A stretch of 64,000 bases of DNA from Rhabditophanes sp. KR3021 (taxonomy: Eukaryota > Nematoda > Chromadorea > Rhabditida > Alloionematidae), in NCBI GenBank assembly GCA_963281155.1, contig CAUJLY010000002.1, positions 3,534,001 through 3,598,000 of the forward strand, in the 5' to 3' direction. The translations under genes were made by a program, and so were the position numbers. Each line of letters starts with the position of its first letter. Within the stretch, counting starts at the first letter, position 1. Shown in pieces: positions 10,992 through 22,608 of the stretch. The notes beneath the pieces were generated by a model. That model was not told where the DNA came from. It made no database searches and saw only the letters and a program-made list of their open reading frames with translations.

Positions 10992-11492
10992 TAATTTTTG
11001 CCAAGAATAGAATAACACGATGACGTATCTCTAAGTTGCAATTCATTTTTCCTTACATTTATTCGATTTTTGTAATATCAATTTCTTAAAATAAATATTC
11101 TTTCAAATTGTAATTTGAATAATATCTGATGCGTACAAAAATTGCGTAGTGAGATATTAAAATGTCAAATCATGTAGCAAAAACTTCACAGGTATCCATT
11201 AATACCAATAGCATGCAAAAGGGATGAAATTTAAATGCCACGTTTAATGTGAAGAAAGGATTAGTTATTGACAAAAAATAACAACGAGTAGATTACTGAT
11301 GCTAAAATGAAAATGTTTCAAAGTGGGTGTATTGTGATAGCTATTTAATTAGACAATGCACAAACTTAGTATAACTTGGTAATTTGGAAAGTGTTAAAAT
11401 ATTCTTTAATAACAGAAAGTTTGATCGCTTATTTTAATTAATATTTTACTTGTACTTTATAAAATGTTCTACTTTATTTACACATAAGTTAA
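10992..11492. other. Convergent intergenic spacer
   Basis: 3' region shared by the orphan secreted gene (plus strand) and GALNT (minus strand). A+T rich, with no open frame of note. Confidence 0.4.
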
Positions 11493-14400
11493 TTAAATCT
11501 TTAAATATCCCAAATCCCTTGCTTTAGTTTCATTCCAATTTTGGAACTTCCATTGCTGGAAAGTATCACTCGTATTGCAGTCACTCATTATCAACTTTGA
11601 GCCGTCTGTATTCATTGAAAGACATTTTCCCGACACGTCGTGTTTCAATTGTTTCATTCCATCGTTGTACCTCCACATTTGATTCCCTTTGCTGCCATGG
11701 CATGGGAAAATCATAACTGATTGTCCAGCATAATCGACACAAGATTCATCACGCCTGATTTCTCCGTCTTTAGAAAGCATCCAAAACTAAAATAAACAAG
11801 GTTAAAGATCAGTAAATAAAACATCAAATCTAATGATATAATTATTAATTTATCAGAGTTCTACGCTGATCCCAAAATTAATCAAACCTGATTCTGTTCA
11901 TTGTGGCAAGGGTAGGGTTTAAAATTATGCTTAGTTCCCGTCGGGGGTCTTTTGTTATAATCTAAACATTTATGTCCACTGAAAAAGCCTGTTAAATGGC
12001 CATTTCGAATCTAGTAAAGTAAAAGGTCAATTTTAAATGAATGGAACTAAGTGTTAGCTTGACATTAATAAGAAACATAAAATTAGTGTGCCTAAAAGGT
12101 GTGTAATGTTGCAAAACTCTGATAAATAATAAATATAAATGATTGTATCGTGTTGATTTGCCTGATTTCCACCGGTTTGGTGACATCCGTAAGGTTTTAT
12201 AGCCTGTCCAGAAACTTCTTCTCCAACATTGCTGTCGAAGCAGTATTCCGAACTGCCAACCTTGGCCATATTTCGTATCTGAAAAATAAAAATGTACCTG
12301 GTTACCGAGATTTTGTGGGTGACAATCCCATAGAGCAACTGGTCGATTTTTCTCCCTTCGACTGACGGCACTATCCAGACAACGTGCTTTTTTAAAACCG
12401 TGGGCTCCGTTGCGAACCTGGAGCAAAAAGTGAAAATAAAAGGTGTAAGCTATATTTGTTAGTATTTGTATTTAAGAAGGAACAATGCGACTGATTATTA
12501 ATAAGTTTCAATCAAAAGTTTGCATCTTTTTGTTAAATTACTATACAAATTTTAACTTATATATTGTCTAATTTGTGCGTCATATCGAAAGAAAAATAAA
12601 CCATTTGTGATGTGTAAAAGGAAAGCGACAGAAAAAAGCGAGACAAAAAGGGAAACATAAAACATACCTCTCCTTTGGCGACAGCATCTCCTGGGATGAA
12701 TAATTCGGGGAAAATATTGTCCAAATACCACTTGAAAGATTTACATTTTAAATTCTTTCTTAATTCTTTACGTTCAGACACATCTCCGTAATCTCCGAGT
12801 TGGTTGTTTAAGCGCTCGTAGTAATACTCCTTGTATTCATCCATCCACACTTCGGCTAATCTAAATATTACCGTTTGTAAAAATCATTTTCATTCAAAAT
12901 AAAATTTACCTGATGGAGTTCTTTTTCAATACGTTTACTCCTGTTCTCCATTTATAAGGGCTTCTTTTACGGAATATATGACCGACATGACTACATGGTT
13001 GAATAATTAATCTTCCTCCGCACATCCAAATCTTAAAACTGATTTCAAGATTTTCACCTCCCCAAATATCAAAGCCAGAGTCTAATCGAATAAATGTTAA
13101 TCAATTTTAGTGAAAAAAGGAAACGTACCATATTGTCCTAGATAAGTAAAGTATTCCTTATTAATAGAAAAGAGGCCTCCTAAAAATAATAAAATTAATC
13201 TGATGAGTTAATCTTTAGTAATATTAGATGTTAAGATATCATTTAAAGAAGTTATAAAGGGACTTTTCTATTATGGTGTAACTAAAAACATCAACACAAG
13301 GTCTAATGAGCTCCAACCAAAATATGAACTTTTCAAGAAACATTCCCTTAGATGCTAAAGAGACTAGAATTGTGGACATTTTAAAAAGTAAAAGGTAAAT
13401 GGTTGCTTGTTATCTTGATGGTCTTTCTTCAAACGAAGCTTTTGACTATGCCATAATTATGAACAATCACGATGTTTTGATAAATATTGATGCATCTTGG
13501 CAATCGAATCATGTCATGTTCAAGAAGCATCCTGAAACTGTAAGGGGAATATCAGCAACTACTCTTCATAAAATTCACAAGTCCTTAAAGTATACCTAGT
13601 TATAATATTTTTGCATGACTTTTAATTTTGGGTGAGGTAACTAGCCTGCCATTGTGGGCGAATTTACAGGATCTATAGGCTTCCTATTCTTCTTGTCCTT
13701 TTCGGGAATTGCATGCCAGTTAAACTGAAATTAAACCGTGATAACCAATAAGTATGTATTAATAAACTACCGCTAAACTCCAATCAAATCCTCCAACATT
13801 GGTGTAAGCAGCTTTAGAATAATGATAACCAAAATCATTGTCGTCGATCACATCAATTACAGGACAAACAACAGTGTGAGGGTCTTTTGAGATTGGGTCA
13901 AGTAATGGCTCAATCCAACCATCCATACATTCCACATGTGAATCGAGGAAAGTCAGTACTTCACCATTAGCAACATTTGCTCCTTCGAGTCTGGCACGAA
14001 TCAAACCAACGCGTTCTTTCAATCTCAAAACTTTAACCTAAATTACAAAGATACGGTAATCAACTATAAAATAAGTATTTAGATAAACATACTTTTGGAT
14101 ATTGAGTAATATAATCATCTAATTGTTTTTTGACGTGGGACATATCAGAGAAATCATCTACAAGGATAATTTCCCTCAACAAATGGTCGGGAGTTCTATC
14201 AATAACCGAATGAACTGTTCTCAGAAGAGTTGACCAAGCTTCATTATGGAAACAAATAATAATTGAAGTATCTGGCAATTTAGTGGCATATGTTTGTAGT
14301 TTACACTCTTTATCTGTATTGTTTGGCAATGAACGATGTATAGAAATTAAATCCGAAGCATACTGGTTGAATGCATTGTTTTTGAAACCCTGGTCATATT

Positions 14401-15018
14401 TCTTTAGTTCTTCGGGTGAAAGTTTTGTTTTGTCAATTTTCACAGCTTTACCAAACTTCACCTTCTTGAGTTAGATCATTACGTTTGTAAATGGGTGAGT
14501 CGGGATTAGGAATCAGATTAATTGGGACGGGGATATTACCTTTTCCGACTTGTTCACTTTCATTCTCCACTACTTCCTTTTCACTCTCCACTACTTCCTT
14601 TTCATTTTCCACTACTTCTTTTTCTTTTTTGTTGTCAGTTTCTGGTTTATTGTCCAGATTGACAAAAGCCTTTTTATCTTCTTTATTACCATCTTCGGAA
14701 TTTTGTATCGGAGCATCTTTTAATTTGTTTACTTCTATTTTTTGTTCATTCACATCGACTGGAGGACGTGGCCCTAATGCTCCATACTAAAAAAGTCGTA
14801 AATAAAAGAATGAAAAAAGCAATAAATCAAGGAGATGTTTATCTCGAATTTACAAAAATATACTAGTCGTATCGCCACAAAATACAATTACTTACCTTTT
14901 CCTGAATTGTACCCGATGATTGAGAAGCAGTATTATAAACATATAGAGTTCCTAACCAAAAACAACCAACTATAACAAATATTTTAATAAGTGCTGCCCT
15001 TCGCCTCAGTAATAGCAT
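11493..15018 (-). CDS. GALNT: Polypeptide N-acetylgalactosaminyltransferase with alternative lectin exons
   Basis: Golgi enzyme that starts mucin-type O-glycosylation by moving GalNAc from UDP-GalNAc to Ser/Thr. Minus-strand exons: 14896-15018, 14093-14786, 13771-14037, 13646-13724, 13129-13179, 12910-13081, 12668-12860, one of (12298-12417, 12162-12278, 11888-12010), and 11493-11786; about 664 residues. Order: short tail and membrane anchor ([16 protein letters not shown]), charged stem with repeated KEVVE(N/S)E units, catalytic domain with [15 protein letters not shown], the Mn-binding DSH (FLDSHVE), [14 protein letters not shown] and VGHIFR, then a C-terminal ricin-B lectin domain. The donors after 13646 and 12162 are GC, not GT. 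One extra base near 14462 breaks the frame between stem (..LTQEGE) and catalytic domain (FGKAV..): assembly error or real lesion. The 466-base intron 13180-13645 holds an antisense repeat copy. An in-frame acceptor 42 bases before ATG 15018 suggests the N-terminus could begin in an earlier exon. Confidence 0.85.
11888..12417 (-). other. Three tandem alternative exons for the lectin alpha repeat
   Basis: Exons 12298-12417 (40 codons), 12162-12278 (39 codons) and 11888-12010 (41 codons) are all phase 0-0. Each starts with (V/I)RN, contains C(L/F)D and a CH motif, and ends with NQ, so each encodes one complete version of the ricin-B alpha repeat. Each fits between the preceding exon, which ends in GE, and the following exon, which begins [11 protein letters not shown], giving the canonical 'GEIRN...NQ.W' order. 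The first two are 19 bases apart, too close to be spliced to each other, which points to mutually exclusive use. Alternative lectin exons are known in some animal GalNAc-transferases; a three-way choice here is inferred. Confidence 0.72.
13290..13600 (+). repeat. Intronic element copy 1 (N-terminal part), antisense to GALNT
   Basis: An open stretch from 13399 to 13599 ([15 protein letters not shown]..) lies inside a GALNT intron on the opposite strand. [12 protein letters not shown] matches FYLDGVSERMAL of the copy at 35223, and the block [20 protein letters not shown] matches a fragment at 43087 (KHPSTVKRISTIALNKIHN). A stop at 13396-13398 separates it from the upstream frame. It is a decayed N-terminal fragment of the intronic family. 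Confidence 0.5.
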
Positions 15019-18000
15019 TTTCCCTGGTTTGAGCTTAACAAAGGCAAAAGATATACCTAAAATATAGATATTTTAAAATAAATTTAAGCGATTATAAATT
15101 GTTAAGGCAATATGTTAGATGACGTTCGTCATTCGTCTCAACTAATAACAGAAGCCATAAAATATGTATAACGACGTCTATTTAATTAAATTCGAAAATT
15201 TTAATATGTAATAAATAAGGAAGAGTTACAGAGCTTGACAATATTGATGCCAAATGTTTAAAAATTATCTTTCAATATGAAAAGCATTATATTAATCGTT
15301 AAGAAATAAATACGTGGCTAAATTGTAATATTGTTTTATCAAAATTGGTAATAATTCAAAATTGTGTAAAAGCTTCTTTGTCTCTTAATAAAAAGAAGGT
15401 CACCAAAATTTCAATAGACTCTGCGGGAATATAAAAAATACATAAAAAGAAATAATTAGTTCCATTTTAATAAAAGCCTTTAGGTATAAAAATAAGTATT
15501 TCAATAAAAAATAAGAATTTATATATAAAAAATTATTCCTTAAATTGAAAAATGTTATTTTGGTTCAATGAGCATGCCAAATTTATTAACAAAGGATATA
15601 AAAAATGCGAACATCTTTGATTAACATTTTTTAGATGCTCAAATCCAAATTAATGAATCCCATCAAGGTCAAAAATATTGAAGAGATGAATAAAGAGTGT
15701 TTGTTAAATGAACAGACATACATATATTTATTATTTTAAATGACCAAAAAGACTTAACTTTTTGTAATCTAATTTTTTATGTTTACGTACATGGTTATTT
15801 ATAAAAAATTTTAATCATTTGCAAACGGTGATCTCAATATTGCCAAAACATAGAAAAGGGATATGACATTATGAGATGATGAATAATTTTATGTATCTGT
15901 AAAAATAAAAAATATAGTAGTAGGTTTATGGGAACACCTGCTAAAAAGAACTTAATGTAAGAAATAGGTATGTCGATATAGGATTAATGTCAATTTTAAG
16001 AATATGTCGTATTATTTCAACTCATTTCATACAACAATTGTAACTGGTGGCGTCTTTGAATGTGTCAAAGGGCAGATAATTGACCTTTCTCATAACTAAA
16101 TTGGTGTCAAAAAGATAAAACAGTTTGCCAACCATGTGTGTAGCTGCTTTCAAACAAATACTTTTTATTTTGTTGATTGATCGCAACACTAGTCAGATAA
16201 AAACGTGTATGCTAGTATGCTAATACTTAGAGTGAGTATTTGCACATGCTAATTATTTAGAGATCAGAGGAATCTTTTTTGTACGATTGTGTCTTTTGCA
16301 ACGTGTCCAACGCCAACCCAGGGGAATAATATTTAGCATATTCATCATGCTAACACATTTTATTGCAAATTACAAGTAATTAAATATTTTTGCTATTAGA
16401 TCATAGTGACATAATAACACTCTATTATTAATAATACAAATCATCGTTTGCATACTAACTTGATTTAATATTTATATTAATAAATAGTAATTTTTGCATT
16501 AATATTGGTGTGTGAATTTGAAATAGAAAAGTTGAATAAATAAAAATGTTAGGTCGCTTTCAGCTGTCTTTAAAGCATTTTACAATACTAACTATATCTA
16601 TTGTTAAGATTAATTGTTCCTTAAAGACTTGGACATATAACAACTTGAAATTATTATTCATATCTAAATGTTATTTTAAAATATGTGTCTAAATAGTTAA
16701 AAATCGAGCATAAGCGAGTCAAATAAAAGTTGCAATCGTTATATAGATAATTGACGTTAAGTAATGTAAACTACCCTTTTATAAACAATCACTTAGAATA
16801 TACAAAATAATCGCTTTGTTTAAATGATCGCATTACTATATTTATAAGAAATTTCATTTATTTTATTTAAATAATGCTTTAACTCAACGAAGAGGTCAAA
16901 ATGGTAAAATTGGATTAGTATTTTATAATTTAACCACAATAAATGTCAAAAATGTATAGGTGGAAACAGTAATTGCACTAGACTGGATGAATGATAGTGC
17001 AACATCGATTAAAATTAACAGGCTATGCACACCAAATTAAGATTCCTGTCTTGATTTATTCATCCTATATCTATACAAAATAGTTCAATATTACATAGAA
17101 AAACGAAATGAATAGAATATATAAACTAAAGTCACTATTCACATTAGACCTCAAACTGCTAAATTAAGTCGTGCTTTATAAATAAACATTGATAATTTCA
17201 TATACAGACAAATAATAATGAGTATAACAAGTATACATGTAGAAGGTTATTCTCAAAACGGTTATTTTGCTGGAAATTTAAAGATATCCTAAATTTGATC
17301 AGTATTTAATTGCATTAAAAACAGAATCAACAAGTCAGTTTGCGCAGTAGTGAGGAAGTTCAGATATGAATATGGAAGTAGATAAAATGAGGTGCAATCA
17401 TATTCAGGAAATAAGTTTAATAAGAAGAGTTTGTTGATCGAATACGTTGATGAGTGGTATGTGCGCCAAGTGGATGGTAATGACGATGAAGGGTGAGGAA
17501 ATGACGAAGGCCAAGCACCCCAATATTGAGTTAAATGTGTATATGCCTATGGAGCCCAGAGAAAGACAATAGCTGTAAAGCGTTGACCATTCCGCGCAAC
17601 TTTACTATTTTTTTAAACTATATGTCTCCTTTTTATACACATTTTTGAACACGCATTGGTCCTATAAATATAAAACAATATTTACATTCCGTAACACAAA
17701 ACAATCCTTTTTTGACTGCACCAGCGATACCTTATAATTGTGGAGATAATTCGTCAAATAATCACTAACAAACACCTAAACAATTCTAAAAAGGTCTACT
17801 ATGGTATAATATGAGTAGACAATTTTAAGAAATACAAAACTTTAATAACTACATTAATGATACTCTATTTTTGGTTATCACAATAAATTCAAGTCAAGTG
17901 TCTATTTATTAAGTGACCTTTGAGTATGTACACATGGAATTACACCAATTAAATTTAAATCCACCAAAATAAGTCTAAATAGTGAGTCTAATAAGAAAAT

Positions 18001-18979
18001 ATATTATTATTTCATGTAGTAAACTTCTTTTAGTAAGTGTATAAATAATTACACATAGATCTTTAAGAATGTGTTTTTGATAACAGATTATAGAATAAAA
18101 GAGCCGATTATAAATAAAAAGATTGTTTAAAACGGAAGTCATTCAAAATATTAGCAAAGAAGAACTAATATACTTATATTCATTATATAGGTATACATTT
18201 TTGTAAGTCGCGTGTGAAAGTGGTATCTCTTTTTCAAACAAATCAGATAATAATATTGATGATGCGGAGTATATTTTGTTTTCCCAAAAAGCAAAAGAGT
18301 AAAACAAGTTGACTATATGAGTTATCCTTTTATGATCACATGTTACTGCTTTAATAGTTAACGATCTTTCAACATCGTTCAATTATGCAAAATACAATCT
18401 TTTATCAGACAATTTTTAGCATCTAATTATAAGTGGAATTGAATATTTTTTAAAACAATTCAATATTTATGCAAATAAATCAAACAATAGTTTGGGTTAG
18501 TTTAAATTATTTAATGTTGTTAGTTTGTCGTAAAATATTAAAACAATTATCATTAACTGCAATACTTTTTTAGTTGAATAAATAATGATATCAATTTTAG
18601 ATGAATATTATCTACTATTAAAATAAACTGTATTTGCTTAATATCACAGCTCTAATTGTTCAATTCATTACATTTTAATATGAAAAAGAAGAATAATTAT
18701 TAAACAAATACCCGTTTCATACATCAAATTTAGTCAAATTTTATATCTAATCAAATATAAAAAGCAAACTTTGCGTTTTTATGCATAAATGATTTTTGGT
18801 ACTCTATGTGTTATATAGCATTAATATTTATGAGAAGTTTGAAATTCTCTAAGGAATAAAGCCACAACAATAAAATTCACCAGTCAATATTTCAATATAA
18901 AAGTAATTTATTTTTTAATAAAACAATTTCGATTCACCATTCTATTTATAACAACAAAAATAAACCATAACAATATAAT
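15019..18979. other. Gene-poor A+T-rich region
   Basis: Nearly 4 kb between the GALNT 5' end and the ABCE1 3' end. Apart from the G+C-richer island at 17337-17625, I see only short frames with no family resemblance, many A/T runs and no copy of the intronic repeat family. It may hold GALNT upstream exons or promoters. Confidence 0.4.
17337..17625. ncRNA. G+C-rich island, candidate structured RNA or decayed gene
   Basis: Against very A+T-rich surroundings this ~290-base stretch is visibly richer in G and C, and on the plus strand it ends close to a run of seven T (near 17610), the form of a polymerase III terminator. I could not match it to 5S, U1-U6, RNase P/MRP, SRP RNA or a tRNA. In two frames it is partly open (minus strand about 17520-17300; plus strand with three stops), so a decayed protein gene is equally possible. 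Type and strand are uncertain. Confidence 0.2.
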
Positions 18980-21457
18980 TTACTGATCAAGGAAGAAGAA
19001 GTTTCCGGTTCTCTTTTGTTCGGTGTCTTTGTTGGAATCCTTCTTATTAATTCTTGGACGATATGTATCATTATCTCTACGGAAAGTAATATCAAGTAAT
19101 TTCAAGAACTTATTCATCCCCTCAATCAGAGAAGTTGGTTTTCCGGCAAATGATTGAACTCCTGGTGTACCGGTAAACACAATAACACGATCGGCCAAGT
19201 AGGTCGTCATGATGAAATCGTGCTCTACAACAAAGGCAGTTTTCTTGGCATGCAATACGTGTCTTTTGATTACTTTAGCTGCATGAAGACGTTGTTCTGA
19301 ATCCAAGTATGCCGAAGGTTCGTCGATAAGATAGACATCGGCAGGTTTTCCGAGGCACAAGCATAACGCAACTCTTTGTAATTCTCCGCCTGACAAGTTT
19401 TGTACTTGAAGATCTAGGAGTGGTTCGATCAGAAGTGGATTCATGACATCAGTTTTGAAGGCTGAAAGAATATGTTTAATAGGTTAAAGTATACATTTTA
19501 TGAACAAGAACGTTTCTTAATTTTAATCAGATTGTTGTATCATTTTTAATGTTATTATTTAACTTCTGCGAATTATCGGGCAAGAAGCTGGGTGAGCGTA
19601 AAGATGTTTTTTATTACTGTTTAAATAAAATTTAGAATTTTTCCCCCACATCGCTCTGCCGGGGCTTACTTAAACTCAAGGTAACCGTTCTTTCACTCTT
19701 TCCCATGTAAACACAATTTAAACATTCTACTCAAATATCCCTTTATCCCCACATAATCGGGTGTTCTTCAGGGAGGCCCGAGGTCTGAATTTTGTTAAAT
19801 ATGGCATTACACTCAGTTTTACCTTCGCTACAAACTGGCTAAAACGATGTGATCAAAAATATATCTAATATCCCCATTCTAACGGCCGGGGCAACCCTCG
19901 AAATATTATACAAAAAGATGTTACAAAGTAATTTACGGAGTTCCGGGTTTATATAGTAGCAAATATATGAGTAATTACCTGGGTGATTGATCATTTCAGG
20001 AATGCGTTCAGCCAACATGTATCTAACCAATGTTTGTGATTTAGGGGCAATCTTTTGTGGTTTGTAGGAGATATTCAACTTTGGAATTTCAACTTCCTCG
20101 TCGTCTAATTTCAAGGAACCAGCCAACAAACGAATGAAAGTAGTTTTACCTAGAAAAGTATTATTAATTGATATTTATTATTTGATCAACAGCACCTGTT
20201 CCATTCTCGCCCAACAAAAGGACTATTTCCGAGTCGGTAAAATCACCTCCTTCAACATTCATTTCGAATGACCCCAGTTGTTTCTTACATGTGGGATATG
20301 CATAAAGGCAATTACGCTTCGCTTGTTCACGTTCTTGCTGATCAGTAACTTTGAAGTTCAAGGCACTGTCTCTGAATCTCATGTTTTCAGTTGGAATGAA
20401 ACCATCTAAGAAGATATTGATACCTTCACGAACTCCGTGTGGTAATGTTACAACTCCATAGGCTCCTGGAGTTCCATAAAGACAACAAACGAAATCCGAC
20501 AAATAATCAAGAACAGCAAGGTCATGTTCTACAACTAAAACATAATTGTCAACTTTCAACAAGTCACGAATAGCCTTGGCAGCTTGCAAACGTTGTTTAA
20601 CATCAAGATACGAAGAAGGCTCATCGAACATGTAAACGTTGGCATCTTGAATCAAACATGCGGCGATGGCGAATCTTTGAAGTTCTCCTCCAGACAAAAC
20701 ATCGATGTTACGCTCCATTAAGCCTGTCAAGTCCATTTGTTCACAGACGCTTTTCAACAATTCAGGATCTGGTTCATTCTTGGTCAACTGGTCTTTGATA
20801 GTGCACATTTTCTTCATACCTCTTGGAATTTGATCCACATATTGTGGTTTTACCAAAGCCTTGAATTTATCTTCCAAAATCTTAGTGAAGTAATTTTGGA
20901 GTTCACTACCACGGAAATGTTGAAGTACTGTTGCCCAGTCTGGCGGAGTATCAAATTTTCCCAAATTAGGCTTGACTTTTCCAGCAAGAATTTTGAGAGC
21001 TGCAATTTAAATTTGTACATATTATTTGGGCTGTAAATTACCTGTAGATTTGCCGATTCCATTAGTTCCCACTAATCCGAGTACTTCGCCAGGCCTTGGG
21101 GTTGGTAAACGATGCAATTTGAATGAATTTGCAGAATATCTATGAGTTGTATCCTTTTCCAAGTTAGATGGCAAGTTGATAATATTGATAGCACCATATG
21201 GACATTTCTAAACAAGACTATTAAATACAAGAACACTATATACTTGCCTTAACACAAATACCACAACCAATACACAATACTTCAGAAAGGGTTGCCATCT
21301 TTGATGTCGGTTCTACAACAATACATTGCTTTCCCAACTTCACGACAGGACATGCTCTTTTGCAAGCTTGGCCACAGTTTTTTGGCTTACATCTGTCGTT
21401 GTTGACGATAGCAATACGCTGCATCTTGGAAACAATTTCTTTATCCTGTTTCTTCAT
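18980..21457 (-). CDS. ABCE1: ABCE1/RLI ribosome-recycling ATPase
   Basis: Essential soluble twin-ATPase that splits ribosomes after termination. Minus-strand exons 21248-21457, 21042-21207, 20196-20999, 19979-20149 and 18980-19461 join in phase to give 610 residues (human 599). Order: two [4Fe-4S] motifs ([15 protein letters not shown] and [12 protein letters not shown]), first ATPase domain with [17 protein letters not shown] and DEPSSYLD, second with [17 protein letters not shown] and DEPSAYLD, and a C-terminal end reading SGNYFFLDD in most species, here TGNFFFLDQ. The donor of intron 1 is GC (aag|gcaagt). The second Walker A is split by an intron. Intron 4 (19462-19978, 517 bases) is unusually long and G+C-richer in part, but carries no recognisable repeat copy. 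A strong acceptor lies 8 bases before ATG 21457, so the mRNA start is probably spliced on. Confidence 0.95.
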
Positions 21458-21571
21458 TCTGAAATCTAAAATGATCACAATTTTTATAAACTCTTGGAAT
21501 TAACAGCGAAAATATGGAATAATTGCAGCAATATTTTTTACAATAATTAATTCAAATGGTCCACGTGTTAA

Positions 21572-21808
21572 TCACATATTTGGATACTTAAAACAATAAC
21601 TATACACCATAAATATGTTACACTCAACGTCATTTATTAATATACACACCAAACTCCAAAGGAAATCCACTCGTGACACAGTGGCGACCAAGTTTTGTTT
21701 GTCAAAGAATACCTTGTTAATGACAGCTACAATTAAACGTAACTTTCCCACATCATTCTTAGATCTGCCTAAATTAGGTGTCAGCGACATTCCCACCCTT
21801 AATTGCAT
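21572..21808 (-). CDS. Uncertain 78-codon open frame upstream of ABCE1
   Basis: An ATG-initiated minus-strand frame (start MQLRVGMSLTPNLGRSK) of somewhat higher G+C than its surroundings, ending 115 bases before the ABCE1 start. It has no recognised domain, and it contains a donor-like 'aag|gtattc' that could make it a leader exon for ABCE1. It may equally be chance. Confidence 0.18.
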   Translation of the reverse strand: MQLRVGMSLTPNLGRSKNDVGKLRLIVAVINKVFFDKQNLVATVSRVDFLWSLVCILINDVECNIFMVYSYCFKYPNM

Positions 21809-22608
21809 ACAATCACTTTAGATTACATTAAACTAAATTTAAGTTGTGTTTTTGATGTAAAACATATAGGGTAGCATTTAAATCGTACAGTTGATATTAT
21901 TTTAAATCATCTTTTCAGTTGCATTTATTAATCCGGTTCAAAAATTGCTAAGCCGGTCATAATAAAGCATCTTTATTATATTTGTATCATTAACTACGAC
22001 TGATGTTAACCTGAGGTCTGGTGTAAAATATTGCTGATCAATGTTGCTTATGTCTTATATTGTCATCTCTTATCATATGTCCAGCTTACAACTAAATTTT
22101 AATAATTGACCACAATTCACAATTACACTGGATTGTAAATAGAAAGAAGGCACACATATTTATTTATATCCTTTATACACAACACTACTTAACTGTTCCA
22201 CAAAAAATTGAATGCCCTCTAATTTTAATCTTCCTTTTATTTGGTTGAATGTTATTTTAATCCCATTTAACTTAAAATTGTTGCATAAATTACGGCCTTA
22301 AATTCAAATTTTTATTTATTTTAGTATTAATAATTTATGTGGTAGACTAAAATTATATCTTCTTTATTTTTTGCTATTAAACCTCAATCGATGTGGGGTG
22401 TTGTCTTGTTATATATTGCCATTTGTTGATATTTATTTTTTAAAGTAAAATCTAGTGTTATTGGATTAGTATTTCTAGTTAATATCAAAGTATTAATTTA
22501 AAGTAGTTATTTAAGTATCTAAACTCATACTTAATATCCGCTTTAAGAAAGTATCTTTATGTGAAATTTGGTGCAAGGCATATCCATTTTTAAAAATAAG
22601 TTAGTATA
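21809..22608. other. Divergent intergenic region
   Basis: Upstream DNA of ABCE1 (leftward) and the DCLK kinase (rightward), strongly A+T rich. No TATA box, RNA gene or credible frame was seen. Confidence 0.4.

Noticed and set aside
12279..12297. A genuine 19-base intron
   Set aside because: It would restore the frame between two lectin segments, but both segments are alternative versions of the same repeat, so it is better read as the gap between mutually exclusive exons.
18143..18382. 79-codon minus-strand frame in the gene desert
   Set aside because: Composition and lack of any motif fit chance.
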